Positions 51,095 to 59,727 of a stretch of 64,000 bases of DNA are shown in pieces. Position 1 is the first letter of the stretch. The number at the start of each line of letters is the position of its first letter. Source of the stretch: Phocaeicola intestinalis (GTDB lineage: Bacteria > Bacteroidota > Bacteroidia > Bacteroidales > Bacteroidaceae); NCBI RefSeq assembly GCF_014837065.1, contig NZ_JACSPP010000001.1:1-64000 (forward strand). The letters run 5' to 3'. The notes below the pieces were generated by a model, which worked only from the letters and a program-made list of their open reading frames with translations, made no database searches and was not told the DNA's origin. Made by a program: the position numbers and the translations under genes.

Positions 51095-53392
51095 TCAATA
51101 CACATACTCCACCTCCGACTTGCGAAAACGCAGCACGCGCGTGTCCTTGGCTGCGCCGCCGTTCTTATGCAAATAAAGCGCATCGTTTTTACCGGGAATA
51201 AACCAGCCCGAACCTTCGGGCGAATGTACGCCAAAGAGTATATTGTTGTAATGCCCGTTATGAAAGACGCCCTCGCTGTCGTTCCACTGCGACGCCACGC
51301 CATACCACGTAACCGGTTCATGCTCGGGGAAATCGGGGCTCCACATCTCGATGAGAATCAGGCTGGGCAAGGCTACATTGCCTACCGTCACATCGTTTCT
51401 CCGCTTCTGCAACCGCTTCACCTGGCTGTGCCCTTCCCACGGAGTGCGCAGCGTGTGCGTGCCGTTCCACATCACCCATACATAATCGGTTGCGTCAAAG
51501 ATGCGGTTGAAATCTTCCATCGACGGAAGTTCGTAACCTTCGGGGGCAAGCGCATCGGCAGGCAGCCGGTTGATATGCACGGACACCTGGTGATTGTAGC
51601 CATCCAATGCCGCCGTACCGTTTTTGTCTATTACCTGCAACCCTGTGCCGCTGTCACCTTGATATGCCCATTTCCACAAATCAAAAAACGCTTCGGGCGG
51701 GCACGCTCCCAAGTACTCGAAAACGGTCTGGCCTGCGCGGCGCGCCGGATCATCGGACGAAAGCACCTGGTCTTCAAACGAGCGGGAATCACCACGGGCA
51801 TTGTACTTGCACCACCAGATGCCGTGCATCCACGTCACTGGCAATCCATAGTTGCGGCGAGACACGGTATATTCCTCGCGCTGCGAGCCATCGGCACGGT
51901 TGCGGATGACCAGCGTAGCCGACTGCTTGCGCCCGTTTGCCGTAACGTCATTCGGCCGCCAGCCTGCCAGCACCCGATACGCACCTTCTCCGCTTCTTAC
52001 AGAAACAGGGTCAAGCTTTATCCACGCATCTTCGCCCGCCTCGTATTCCACCGTCAATTCTTTCTCTGCAGGCAACGTAAATACACCCAGCTCATTATCT
52101 ATATAACGGTCGAAATCGAAGGCATACGTCCCGACGGCATACTGTAATTTTCCCGAAAGCCGGCTGGGGTTCCCGGCAAGCCTCAGCGTGATTACATCTT
52201 CAGGATACACGTACTGCATTCCTTTACGGCGAAAGTGAAGAGCGGTTTCGACAGGTGGCTGTTCGGGAGGGAAAAGCGGCTTGCGGATACGGAACCGCTG
52301 TCTGCCCTCAAACAGCCCCTGACCGGCAAGCGGCTCCACTTCCAACGATGCCGAAGCATCTACCGGGAGCAATTCCAATTCATCGTCACACGCTACTGCC
52401 AGTACCATTTCTACAGGTCCGTATGGCAGATTCACGCCATTTTTCTCCGCAGCGACTTCTACTCCGGCAGGCAATTCTGACGCCGCGGCATCTACTTGCG
52501 GAGGGGCAATCAGGTCGGGATATGCTGCCGTACTATCTCCCTCTCCCCAAGCTTCCACCGTCAGTTGTGCATCAACCTGCAGAACGTCTTTCCGCAATAC
52601 GATGGCATATACCGTATTGCGCCAGATATCTGACGGCAACGGCTGTTCGAAAGCATACACCTTGCCATTTATTTCTGCTTCCAGACTCACCGACAAATCC
52701 GGATTAGCCTGTTCGTACACATACAGTATTCCTAACGAATCGCGTGTCAGGGGCGCATCCGGCGTACTGATGATGCAGTCTTCCTTGGCTGTCCCTTCGG
52801 GCGAACGCACTGTATCTCCCGGAAAAAGATAAGCCTGCCGTGCCACTTGTTTCACCGCAAAACGCTTCACCGATACCGTCCCTTCCGGTACTTCTATCCG
52901 GAAATCGAAACGGGCTACTCCACGCGTTAAAGCCAACGGTATTGAAACAGCCTTTCCCATCTTGCCTGACAAGTCTGCTTTTCCGGTAAAATAATTCGAT
53001 ATCCGGTGCTGGTCAGCTGTCAGTACAGTTTGCAACCAATCTGTTTCTTTTGTCGTTCCTTCTTCACACGCAGGTTCTTCATTTGCTATTACATAAAGTG
53101 TACCCGAAAGCCGGTCGAGCGGCAGACGATAATCATCTCCCCCGACCGATAACGGCTCATACACTTTCTGCAAAACGCCTTCTTCGAAACGGTATGCCCT
53201 AAGCGATGTTATCTCGTCTTCTCCAGAAAGCGGAGACGGCTTTCCAGCCACCTGAAACGAAGATCTGCTGATACATAGTTCCGCTGTCCCGGAGGAAACA
53301 GTTTCCTCCTGTTCCCATCTGTCGGAACAGGAAGAGATAAACAGCAGGCTACAGAGCAAACCGATTGTATATAACCTTGTTTTCATAAACAT
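51095..53392 (-). CDS. Mfa2/FimB-like fimbrial lipoprotein with large C-terminal domain
   Basis: 765 residues (ATG 53392 or 53386). Lipobox ISSC near residue 22 predicts surface lipidation. The N-terminal half resembles FimB/Mfa2 anchor proteins: LYVIANEE, PLALTRGVARFDFRIE, ILYVYEQAN and WRNTVYAIVLRKD are the repeated Mfa2 features. After a middle beta region comes a C-terminal domain (about 505-765) with RRNYGLPVTWMHGIWWCKYNARGD and APEGYELPSMEDFNRIF, suggestive of the lectin-like FISUMP fold. A paralogous C-terminal domain is in the gene at 54346-56565. Probably a fimbrial tip or adhesin; last gene of the four-gene operon. Confidence 0.78.
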   Translation of the reverse strand: MFMKTRLYTIGLLCSLLFISSCSDRWEQEETVSSGTAELCISRSSFQVAGKPSPLSGEDEITSLRAYRFEEGVLQKVYEPLSVGGDDYRLPLDRLSGTLYVIANEEPACEEGTTKETDWLQTVLTADQHRISNYFTGKADLSGKMGKAVSIPLALTRGVARFDFRIEVPEGTVSVKRFAVKQVARQAYLFPGDTVRSPEGTAKEDCIISTPDAPLTRDSLGILYVYEQANPDLSVSLEAEINGKVYAFEQPLPSDIWRNTVYAIVLRKDVLQVDAQLTVEAWGEGDSTAAYPDLIAPPQVDAAASELPAGVEVAAEKNGVNLPYGPVEMVLAVACDDELELLPVDASASLEVEPLAGQGLFEGRQRFRIRKPLFPPEQPPVETALHFRRKGMQYVYPEDVITLRLAGNPSRLSGKLQYAVGTYAFDFDRYIDNELGVFTLPAEKELTVEYEAGEDAWIKLDPVSVRSGEGAYRVLAGWRPNDVTANGRKQSATLVIRNRADGSQREEYTVSRRNYGLPVTWMHGIWWCKYNARGDSRSFEDQVLSSDDPARRAGQTVFEYLGACPPEAFFDLWKWAYQGDSGTGLQVIDKNGTAALDGYNHQVSVHINRLPADALAPEGYELPSMEDFNRIFDATDYVWVMWNGTHTLRTPWEGHSQVKRLQKRRNDVTVGNVALPSLILIEMWSPDFPEHEPVTWYGVASQWNDSEGVFHNGHYNNILFGVHSPEGSGWFIPGKNDALYLHKNGGAAKDTRVLRFRKSEVEYVY

Positions 53393-53403
53393 GCCTTAAA
53401 CGT

Positions 53404-54306
53404 TTAAGAAGCATGTTTCGCTTCCAGTTCCGTATCATTGCCTGGCTCCCATTCATCGAAGCTCACATTCAGATTCACACTGATATAGTCTTTACGCACG
53501 ATAATCTTATTGACTGTATTGCGTATCACAGGTTCCGATAAAACCTTGGTCAGTGTCTTCCGCTCGCCGTCAATCACTGCGGTAACACTTACCTCCAGCC
53601 CTTCATTTGCCTGCTCGTACACGTACAATACACCAGGAGTATTTGCCGTAAGCGGCCGGGAGAATACGACCGTTGTATCCTTGCGCTCTACTCCTGTGGG
53701 CGAATGGGCATCCGGATTGGCAAACAGATAAACCGAACGTGCCACATTCTTCAATATCAGACTTTCGACAGATGCCGTACCTGCCGTTTGCAGGTCAATG
53801 TCAAAGCGTGCCATTCCTCGTTTCATCGACAAGGGTAGCTCGGTCTGCGACTTGTCAAAGCTATCCAGACTCAAACTGCCGCTAAAGAAGTGCACTTCCT
53901 TCCCTTCCTTCAAGTTCAGCACGGTCTGTTTCCATTCGTCTTCGGTGATACGCCGGTCGTGCAATGCGTTCAAATCAATCATTCCTTCGGTATTGGCTAT
54001 CACATACAGCGCCCCTTCATAATCGGTCAACTGTAAATTGAAAGCGGAACCATCGAAAGCCAAGTCGTCATACACCTTAGCCAATGTTCCTCCGATAAAC
54101 TGACAAGCCTGTATATGCTCTACCTTGTCTTCACCGTCTACAGTGTCAGCCAGCTGGTCATAACCTGCTACTCTGGCTTTGACAACAGGCCTTACAGCCG
54201 TTTCTTCATTACCGGGATGCTCAGAATCGGCACAAGCCATTGTTCCGAACATACCAAACAATAAACTTCCCATCCATACTGTTTTCGCGTTTGTCATTTT
54301 TCTCAT
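53404..54306 (-). CDS. Mfa2/FimB-like fimbrial lipoprotein, short form
   Basis: 300 residues from ATG 54306; an in-frame start at 54345 adds 13 residues before the signal peptide. The signal peptide is hydrophobic with FGTMAC as probable lipobox. Features shared with the N-terminal half of the 51095-53392 protein: GALYVIANTEG, LPLSMKRGMARFDIDLQ, NVARSVYLF, VLYVYEQANEGL and VIRNTVNKIIVRKDYISVNL. This is the size of a classical Mfa2/FimB anchor. It lacks the extra C-terminal domain of its two neighbours. It lies 39 nt after the upstream gene and 17 nt before the next in the operon. Confidence 0.78.
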   Translation of the reverse strand: MRKMTNAKTVWMGSLLFGMFGTMACADSEHPGNEETAVRPVVKARVAGYDQLADTVDGEDKVEHIQACQFIGGTLAKVYDDLAFDGSAFNLQLTDYEGALYVIANTEGMIDLNALHDRRITEDEWKQTVLNLKEGKEVHFFSGSLSLDSFDKSQTELPLSMKRGMARFDIDLQTAGTASVESLILKNVARSVYLFANPDAHSPTGVERKDTTVVFSRPLTANTPGVLYVYEQANEGLEVSVTAVIDGERKTLTKVLSEPVIRNTVNKIIVRKDYISVNLNVSFDEWEPGNDTELEAKHAS

Positions 54307-54345
54307 ACACTTTTTGTTTTTGATAATCATTTGTTCAACATTCAT

Positions 54346-56565
54346 TTATTCATATATATATTCCACCGGTTTCTTTATGCAACGTATCGTACGTGTTTTT
54401 GTATTGTTCTGCGGCACATACTTCAACCAGTTCTCACCCGGTTTTTCTGTATGCGCATATCCTTCCATTACCCACGTGTTCGAAGAATGCCCATGCGTGG
54501 CAAGCAACAACGACATCCGGGCAATGCTTCCAGGAGTGGTGTTCCATTGATGTCCCAACCCACAAAGTACCCAGCGGGCACCTTCGTACTGAAACTCATA
54601 AAAGGCAATTACTCCATACAGATGCCCTTCGAACGATACTTCCCGTTCGGTTATCGTGACCGTCAGCTCCTGCCCTGCCGCGTTCCGGTACGTATGCGTT
54701 CCCTGTCCGCCCAAATTGAAATCCGTATTCCGGGTAAAAAAGGCATAATCATCGTAATCAGGTATCTGATATCCTTCAGGAGCCATTTCTTCGGAAGATA
54801 ACAGACCGAAATTTTCAGCAGAGTTTCGCATACCTTCATAATAAAAAGCCGTTTCGTTGTGCTTCAACGGATATCCGTCGGGATAACCTGCCTGATACTG
54901 ATATCCCAGCAAATGCAACAGTTCGTTTTCGTCGCACGTGCTCAAATAAGTTGCCAAGTCTATTTCCTTTGCCGGATCTGTACCGGCCAATATCTGGTCG
55001 CTGAATGTTTTCACATTTCCGCGCAAATTGTATTTACACCACCACGTACCGTTGATGTTCACCACCGGAAGCCCCCAGTTTCGCCGGCGTATCACATATA
55101 CTTCCCGGTTCTTTCCATCTGCATCAGATATGACCAACCTGCCTTCCTGCACACGTCCGTCCGCCTGAGGGTCGTTCGGTTTCCATCCGCCTACGATGCG
55201 GTAAGTTTCTCCGTCGGGCGTCAGCTTTATCCAACGGGAAGTGCCAGAATCAAACTCCATACCGGCTATCTTGCCGGCAGGAAGAGTCAAACGCCCCAAT
55301 TCACCCTCAACATAACGGTCGAAATCGCATATCCCTTGCTCGTTCAGCTTGATTTGTCCTTCCAGTCGGATGGGACTGGGTTCGACCACCAAAACGACTC
55401 TGCCCGCATACACGTTTTGCCGATATACCTCCAAGTATATATATTCCTCTTTTGTTCCGGGCATCCGCATACTGGTCGAAACAGATATGTCGGCTATTGG
55501 TTGCAGCCCCCTGCCTGCCACCCGTTGTACAACAACCCCGTCTACCTGCCCTTCTATTTCTACATCCGCCCCGGATTCTCCCAGCAATACCAGATGTGAA
55601 TCGGAACGTGTATAAGGAATGAATACCGTATCTCTCGAAAGGTTGACACGGACACCTTCCGACAAGCGGGAAGCATCCACATCGACCAGCCCATTCAATT
55701 GAAGGCCGGACTCTGTCTCACCACCAGCTTGCCAATTGTCTTCGGTCACCGATACCGACAGGTTTCCCCCTCTTCCATAAACCGAGAGTGTATAAACCAC
55801 ATTGCGCCGGATTGCGGCAGGCAAAGAAGTTTCCAACCGATGCTGCGCTCCATCAAACGAAGCCAGTATTTCCACCTGCAACTTGTTATTTGTCTGTTCG
55901 GGCAAATAAAACAAGCATTCACTACCATTCTCAAAAGCTACATATTCTTTCCGAAAATCATACGTAGAGGCACCATCTGGTGTTTCTACCGATTCCTGAC
56001 CATTCAAATAACCTTGCCGGTAAATATGGGAAACCGTAACACGGTGTACCTTTACTCCTTTATCAAAAGAAGAAAGGTCTATCCGCGACACGCTACGCCT
56101 CAGCGATACTTCGCTTTTCCCCGACGAAACCCCGTTCGGGTCCATCCATCCGCTCATTGCCAGACCACCTTCTTCGGATGCCAATTCATCTTTATCGGCA
56201 CTTAGTTTCAGAAACTCTGATTTGGTTGTTACATCAGGCAACACCTCCTGCAAATTCCTTACCTTTCCGGCATTGGCAAGCAGGCAGATTTCTCCTTCCG
56301 CCCTTTGGGGATGAAAGATATAGCTGCCGTCTTCTCCCACACGGAATGAAGTAATGATTTCTTTCAGCACCTCCCCTTCAAACCGATATCCTTGTATCGT
56401 CAGGATACGTGCATCCTGCTCTATCCCATTCCCTTCCAAATCATCCACCGACACACGGGCAATGATTTCTCCTTCCGACACCGAAGGGACCGACATCGTT
56501 TCCCGGGTACATCCTGCAAGCAACAGGCCTCCCAATGCATATAATATGATTCTCTTTTTCTTCAT
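54346..56565 (-). CDS. Fimbrial-type lipoprotein, paralogue with large C-terminal domain
   Basis: 739 residues. Lipobox LLAGC (Cys about 19). The N-terminal part has Mfa2-like features (ICLLANAGKV, VSLRRSVSRIDLSSF, CLFYLPEQTNNKLQV, IRRNVVYTLSVYG). The C-terminal part shares NWGLPVVNINGTWWCKYNLRG, TFSDQILAGTDPAKE, MAPEGYQIPDYDDYAFF and the ending KKPVEYIYE with the 51095-53392 protein, a clear duplication. The conserved WWCKYN block marks the start of the shared domain. It lies 25 nt after the metalloprotease gene. Probably a surface adhesin or accessory tip; the function of the C-domain is unknown. Confidence 0.78.
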   Translation of the reverse strand: MKKKRIILYALGGLLLAGCTRETMSVPSVSEGEIIARVSVDDLEGNGIEQDARILTIQGYRFEGEVLKEIITSFRVGEDGSYIFHPQRAEGEICLLANAGKVRNLQEVLPDVTTKSEFLKLSADKDELASEEGGLAMSGWMDPNGVSSGKSEVSLRRSVSRIDLSSFDKGVKVHRVTVSHIYRQGYLNGQESVETPDGASTYDFRKEYVAFENGSECLFYLPEQTNNKLQVEILASFDGAQHRLETSLPAAIRRNVVYTLSVYGRGGNLSVSVTEDNWQAGGETESGLQLNGLVDVDASRLSEGVRVNLSRDTVFIPYTRSDSHLVLLGESGADVEIEGQVDGVVVQRVAGRGLQPIADISVSTSMRMPGTKEEYIYLEVYRQNVYAGRVVLVVEPSPIRLEGQIKLNEQGICDFDRYVEGELGRLTLPAGKIAGMEFDSGTSRWIKLTPDGETYRIVGGWKPNDPQADGRVQEGRLVISDADGKNREVYVIRRRNWGLPVVNINGTWWCKYNLRGNVKTFSDQILAGTDPAKEIDLATYLSTCDENELLHLLGYQYQAGYPDGYPLKHNETAFYYEGMRNSAENFGLLSSEEMAPEGYQIPDYDDYAFFTRNTDFNLGGQGTHTYRNAAGQELTVTITEREVSFEGHLYGVIAFYEFQYEGARWVLCGLGHQWNTTPGSIARMSLLLATHGHSSNTWVMEGYAHTEKPGENWLKYVPQNNTKTRTIRCIKKPVEYIYE

Positions 56566-56590
56566 AACTCCTTACATTTTAAACTACTCA

Positions 56591-58453
56591 TTATTTATAA
56601 AGAGCCGGACTCTGTTTGCTTTTCAGATAATCAGGCGAATCAATAGGCATCAAATACAAATGGTCTACATAAAACTGATTCATCAGCTCCTGTGCCCACG
56701 GCCCGTAAGTAAACGCACTATCGTGGCTATACCCCATAACGTGCCCCAGTTCGTGAAACATCACCTCGCAGGCATACGTATCGGTATAATGGCTGAGCCA
56801 AGCACCCTGATACGCCCCAAACACATCGCCTCCGCCCAACCCGAGCACTCCATTTCCCGTATAGACCAATCCTACCCGCAATGAACGAGGCTGGCGCATC
56901 TGTTTCAATACGGTTTCAGCACTTACCTTGTCGGTTACTCCTCCATTTCCGTAAAGACGGTCCTCGTTGGCACGCAAGATATCCTCGTGTTCTTGCATAT
57001 CAATCATATAGGTGAAATTAAGGAAAAACGCCACCACTTCACGGCAATGCACCGGACGGATTCCCATCCAGTTTCCTGCCGGTCCGCCATTAGGCTGGTC
57101 GGGATCACCTCCATACAGGTTGAAAGTCACCTTCCAACCGTGACGGATAGCTTGCAGCTTTTCCCAATAAGCATCGCCCGAAATCACTTCGTAACTGGCA
57201 TCAAGGGCAGCCGTCAACGGTTGCGGAGGCACTTTTATCCATTTCCCCGAAACGGTACGATACATACATTCTGAAGTGAAAAGCGGAATCTGACCGTAAA
57301 AATCGGCAAAAGCCGGTACCGTATCAAAGTAAGCCAAGTCAATGTATTCATCGCTCACCGAAGGAAAACGGACACGCACCAGCACATCACTCAAATCACG
57401 CGGTGAATAAAAGCGCATGTGCAAACGCCCGTCATCGGTTATCTCTACCTGTAAAGGCTGAGAAGTGTCAAACGAACGCTGGCGGGTATCCGTATAGATT
57501 TCTTTCCGCTCTTCATCTTGCAAGATTTTCGCGTGCCCGCCTTCTTCATACGCCATTGGAGTAACAAACATCACTCCTGCCTTATCATCGGGATGTACAA
57601 CCGGAGTATGCACCCGATAAATACGGTTTGAAACCAACGAATCGACGGTAAAATCATACGTCCGCTCTATCTGATTTTTCCGATAATCGCGTGTCAATAC
57701 CGTGACCGTTCCCTGCAGAGGCACTTCACCGGAAGCTGGAGGCAAGCAAAAAGAAGCTACCGAATCCAGCGGCCAGACCGCAGGCTGCATATCCACCTCG
57801 TCCGAAAGCGAACCGTCGCCCGAAAGAGTCGTATAAAAAGACACTGCATCCCATACCACTTCCTTGTGTACGACCGCGGTACGCACGTAAGGATTGCGAA
57901 AAGCAAACGAAAAGTCCACCCTGCCGGCTATCCGCCGTTGCACAATCTGCCCGGGTGCCGAAACAATAATCTCGGCTCCGTCTACCCCCGGTTTCCGGGA
58001 AACAGAAAAAGAAGTACGTGAATAGAAATAATCCGCTTCCAGCGGTTTCGACAATTGAGCAGGAAATATCAGCCAAGGCTCGGATACATTATTCAGTTCG
58101 CGGATAGAAACCCCATCTTGGCCGGCATCCCCCCGGATACCCAATACCAGCAAGGTATAATCTCCTTCCTGCAAACCTTCAAGGTGTATTTCTGAAGCTG
58201 CATAATCATAAAATCCTTTCAGGTTGGTCACTACACGCCCTGCCTCGTCCGCTACATAAAAAACAACACGGTCGTATGTCCTGCCCTTGCTTGTAACAAG
58301 GCGTGACGGAACATCTTCACCTTCATAATCGGCACATTGCAAGACAAAGACTGCCTTGCTTCCCTCCCCTCCTGGAGGTTTCATCCATTCTTCCCGGCTA
58401 CAAGCCGTCAGCATCAGACTGCATAAGAACGTAATCCAAAAACTTTTTTTCAT
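56591..58453 (-). CDS. Metzincin-type zinc metalloprotease lipoprotein
   Basis: 620 residues from ATG 58453. Lipobox LTAC (Cys about 18) predicts a lipoprotein. An N-terminal region (about 25-330) has beta-sandwich, Mfa/Fim-like character (YDRVVFYVADEAGRVV, GDYTLLVLGI, NRIYRVHTPVV). Near the C-terminus, EVMFHELGHVMGYSHDS carries the full metzincin zinc motif HExxHxxGxxH with His567, Glu568, His571 and His577. A Met-turn is not obvious: the tail after it is only about 43 residues, with LMPID as a possible Met. It is the first gene of the operon with three fimbrial lipoproteins. I do not recognise the exact family. Protease activity is inferred from the motif; pilin processing or host-glycoprotein cleavage is speculation. 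Confidence 0.8.
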   Translation of the reverse strand: MKKSFWITFLCSLMLTACSREEWMKPPGGEGSKAVFVLQCADYEGEDVPSRLVTSKGRTYDRVVFYVADEAGRVVTNLKGFYDYAASEIHLEGLQEGDYTLLVLGIRGDAGQDGVSIRELNNVSEPWLIFPAQLSKPLEADYFYSRTSFSVSRKPGVDGAEIIVSAPGQIVQRRIAGRVDFSFAFRNPYVRTAVVHKEVVWDAVSFYTTLSGDGSLSDEVDMQPAVWPLDSVASFCLPPASGEVPLQGTVTVLTRDYRKNQIERTYDFTVDSLVSNRIYRVHTPVVHPDDKAGVMFVTPMAYEEGGHAKILQDEERKEIYTDTRQRSFDTSQPLQVEITDDGRLHMRFYSPRDLSDVLVRVRFPSVSDEYIDLAYFDTVPAFADFYGQIPLFTSECMYRTVSGKWIKVPPQPLTAALDASYEVISGDAYWEKLQAIRHGWKVTFNLYGGDPDQPNGGPAGNWMGIRPVHCREVVAFFLNFTYMIDMQEHEDILRANEDRLYGNGGVTDKVSAETVLKQMRQPRSLRVGLVYTGNGVLGLGGGDVFGAYQGAWLSHYTDTYACEVMFHELGHVMGYSHDSAFTYGPWAQELMNQFYVDHLYLMPIDSPDYLKSKQSPALYK

Positions 58454-58805
58454 CTTGTCAGTTGGTTGATTAAATAAATAGTCAATCAATTACAAACGGC
58501 CGGAACTCTTTTCCGGCACCAGCAATACAACAACCGATAACCGCTTTTTGTTCAGACGGGACAAAAAAAACAATGTCATCACTTTGCTTTTTCAACAATT
58601 TATGAACACCCCTTCTATTTAACATGTCTGCAAAACGAAGATATATTCATAAGCAATTTCAGATAACTGCTACAGCCTACGAAGATAACTGCAACGGCAA
58701 AGTAAGTATATATTCATTTTGCGCATCCTTATTGGACTAATCTAAAGAACATCCATACCATAATCTACCATACAGAGATGCAAGCCTGTCTAATGTATAT
58801 AAACT
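58454..58805. other. Gene-free stretch upstream of the metalloprotease operon
   Basis: 352 bp. It holds a small hairpin at 58499-58517 (GCCGGAA, CTCTT, TTCCGGC) about 46 nt before ATG 58453, and the four-unit 22-bp array at 58638-58714. No clear -7 box was found, so the operon promoter is not located. Confidence 0.5.
58638..58714. repeat. Array D: four units at 22-bp period
   Basis: Units start at 58638 (AAGATATATTCA), 58660 (CAGATAACTGCT), 58682 (AAGATAACTGCA) and 58704 (AAGTATATATTC), exactly 22 bp apart. The units resemble those of array A and are less perfect palindromes than in arrays B and C. Confidence 0.65.
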
Positions 58806-59486
58806 TCAGAAACGGATACCTATTCCAATCGAAACCATATGCGACAATCTGTGCTTCTTTGCCTCGAAACACCTGCCTTCCCATACCAAATTACGGAAAG
58901 AAGCATAAGGATCAAAATCGGAACACGTATAAGCCAGCAAAAAAACCAGATGTTCATCAACTTCCAAAGTCAGTGCTGTACGTATATGCCAAAACACTTT
59001 ACGTGCCCCTCTATTTTTTATCGATTCCTGATGAATGGCAGTCCAAGCTCCAGCTTGATTAGGATAATAATCAATGACTACCCTTCGATCTGCAACAAAA
59101 GGAACGGTAGCACCAGGCGATACCGTAAGATAAAGTGCATACTCTTTATCACTGCCCAAAAGCACAGGAGGTGTAAACAGGCTGAGAGAAGAGCGAAAGG
59201 CAAATATTTCTCCGATGCTTTCCACATCTTCCACACTCCATCGCAAACGGTTATCAGACGTAACCCCGTTGAATGAATAATCTGCGACAAATGGCCTACT
59301 ATAAAATATACCCACCGACACCCCCGCATAACAAACAGGACGGAATGTGACGGATGGTTCCACACTCCAGCATCCGTAATTGTCAAACGATGCATACAAA
59401 TCGCATCCCCAAACCTGTTGTTTCTCTTCCTGTGCCCTGACATGCAAACAAGATATAAGACATAAGCCAAACAAAAATCGTCTCAT
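58806..59486 (-). CDS. Secreted, probably outer-membrane beta-barrel protein
   Basis: 226 residues. Signal peptide MRRFLFGLCLISCLHVRAQ. The mature protein is a series of amphipathic beta strands with many aromatic residues (YASFDNYGCWSVEPSVTFRP, YALYLTVSPGATVPF, HLVFLLAYTCSD) and ends in IGIGIRF, a terminal Phe as required by the BAM machinery. No specific family was recognised; Mfa/Fim clusters often carry a small outer-membrane barrel protein of this size at their upstream end. It lies 353 bp upstream of the metalloprotease operon in the same direction. Confidence 0.65.
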   Translation of the reverse strand: MRRFLFGLCLISCLHVRAQEEKQQVWGCDLYASFDNYGCWSVEPSVTFRPVCYAGVSVGIFYSRPFVADYSFNGVTSDNRLRWSVEDVESIGEIFAFRSSLSLFTPPVLLGSDKEYALYLTVSPGATVPFVADRRVVIDYYPNQAGAWTAIHQESIKNRGARKVFWHIRTALTLEVDEHLVFLLAYTCSDFDPYASFRNLVWEGRCFEAKKHRLSHMVSIGIGIRF

Positions 59487-59727
59487 AATACAGTAAAAAA
59501 TAGCAAAATAACATACTTATCATAGAAGCAATTCATCCTATAAACAACATAACACTCATTCCTGTTTTTTGTTCATACCGCATTATCCTCAACAAGTTCC
59601 CGAAAAAACGTGCTGCAATAAAGACCAAACATCAATAATGCACAAATTCCCAGTAAAAAGACACAATAATCCATGTACGGATATTGGAAAATGCCTTTCC
59701 TTTGCAGAAAACATCAATAAAGAAATT

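Noticed and set aside
51167..52147. 326-codon plus-strand ORF opposite the fimbrial lipoprotein
   Set aside because: Shadow of a GC-rich coding region; no family motifs.
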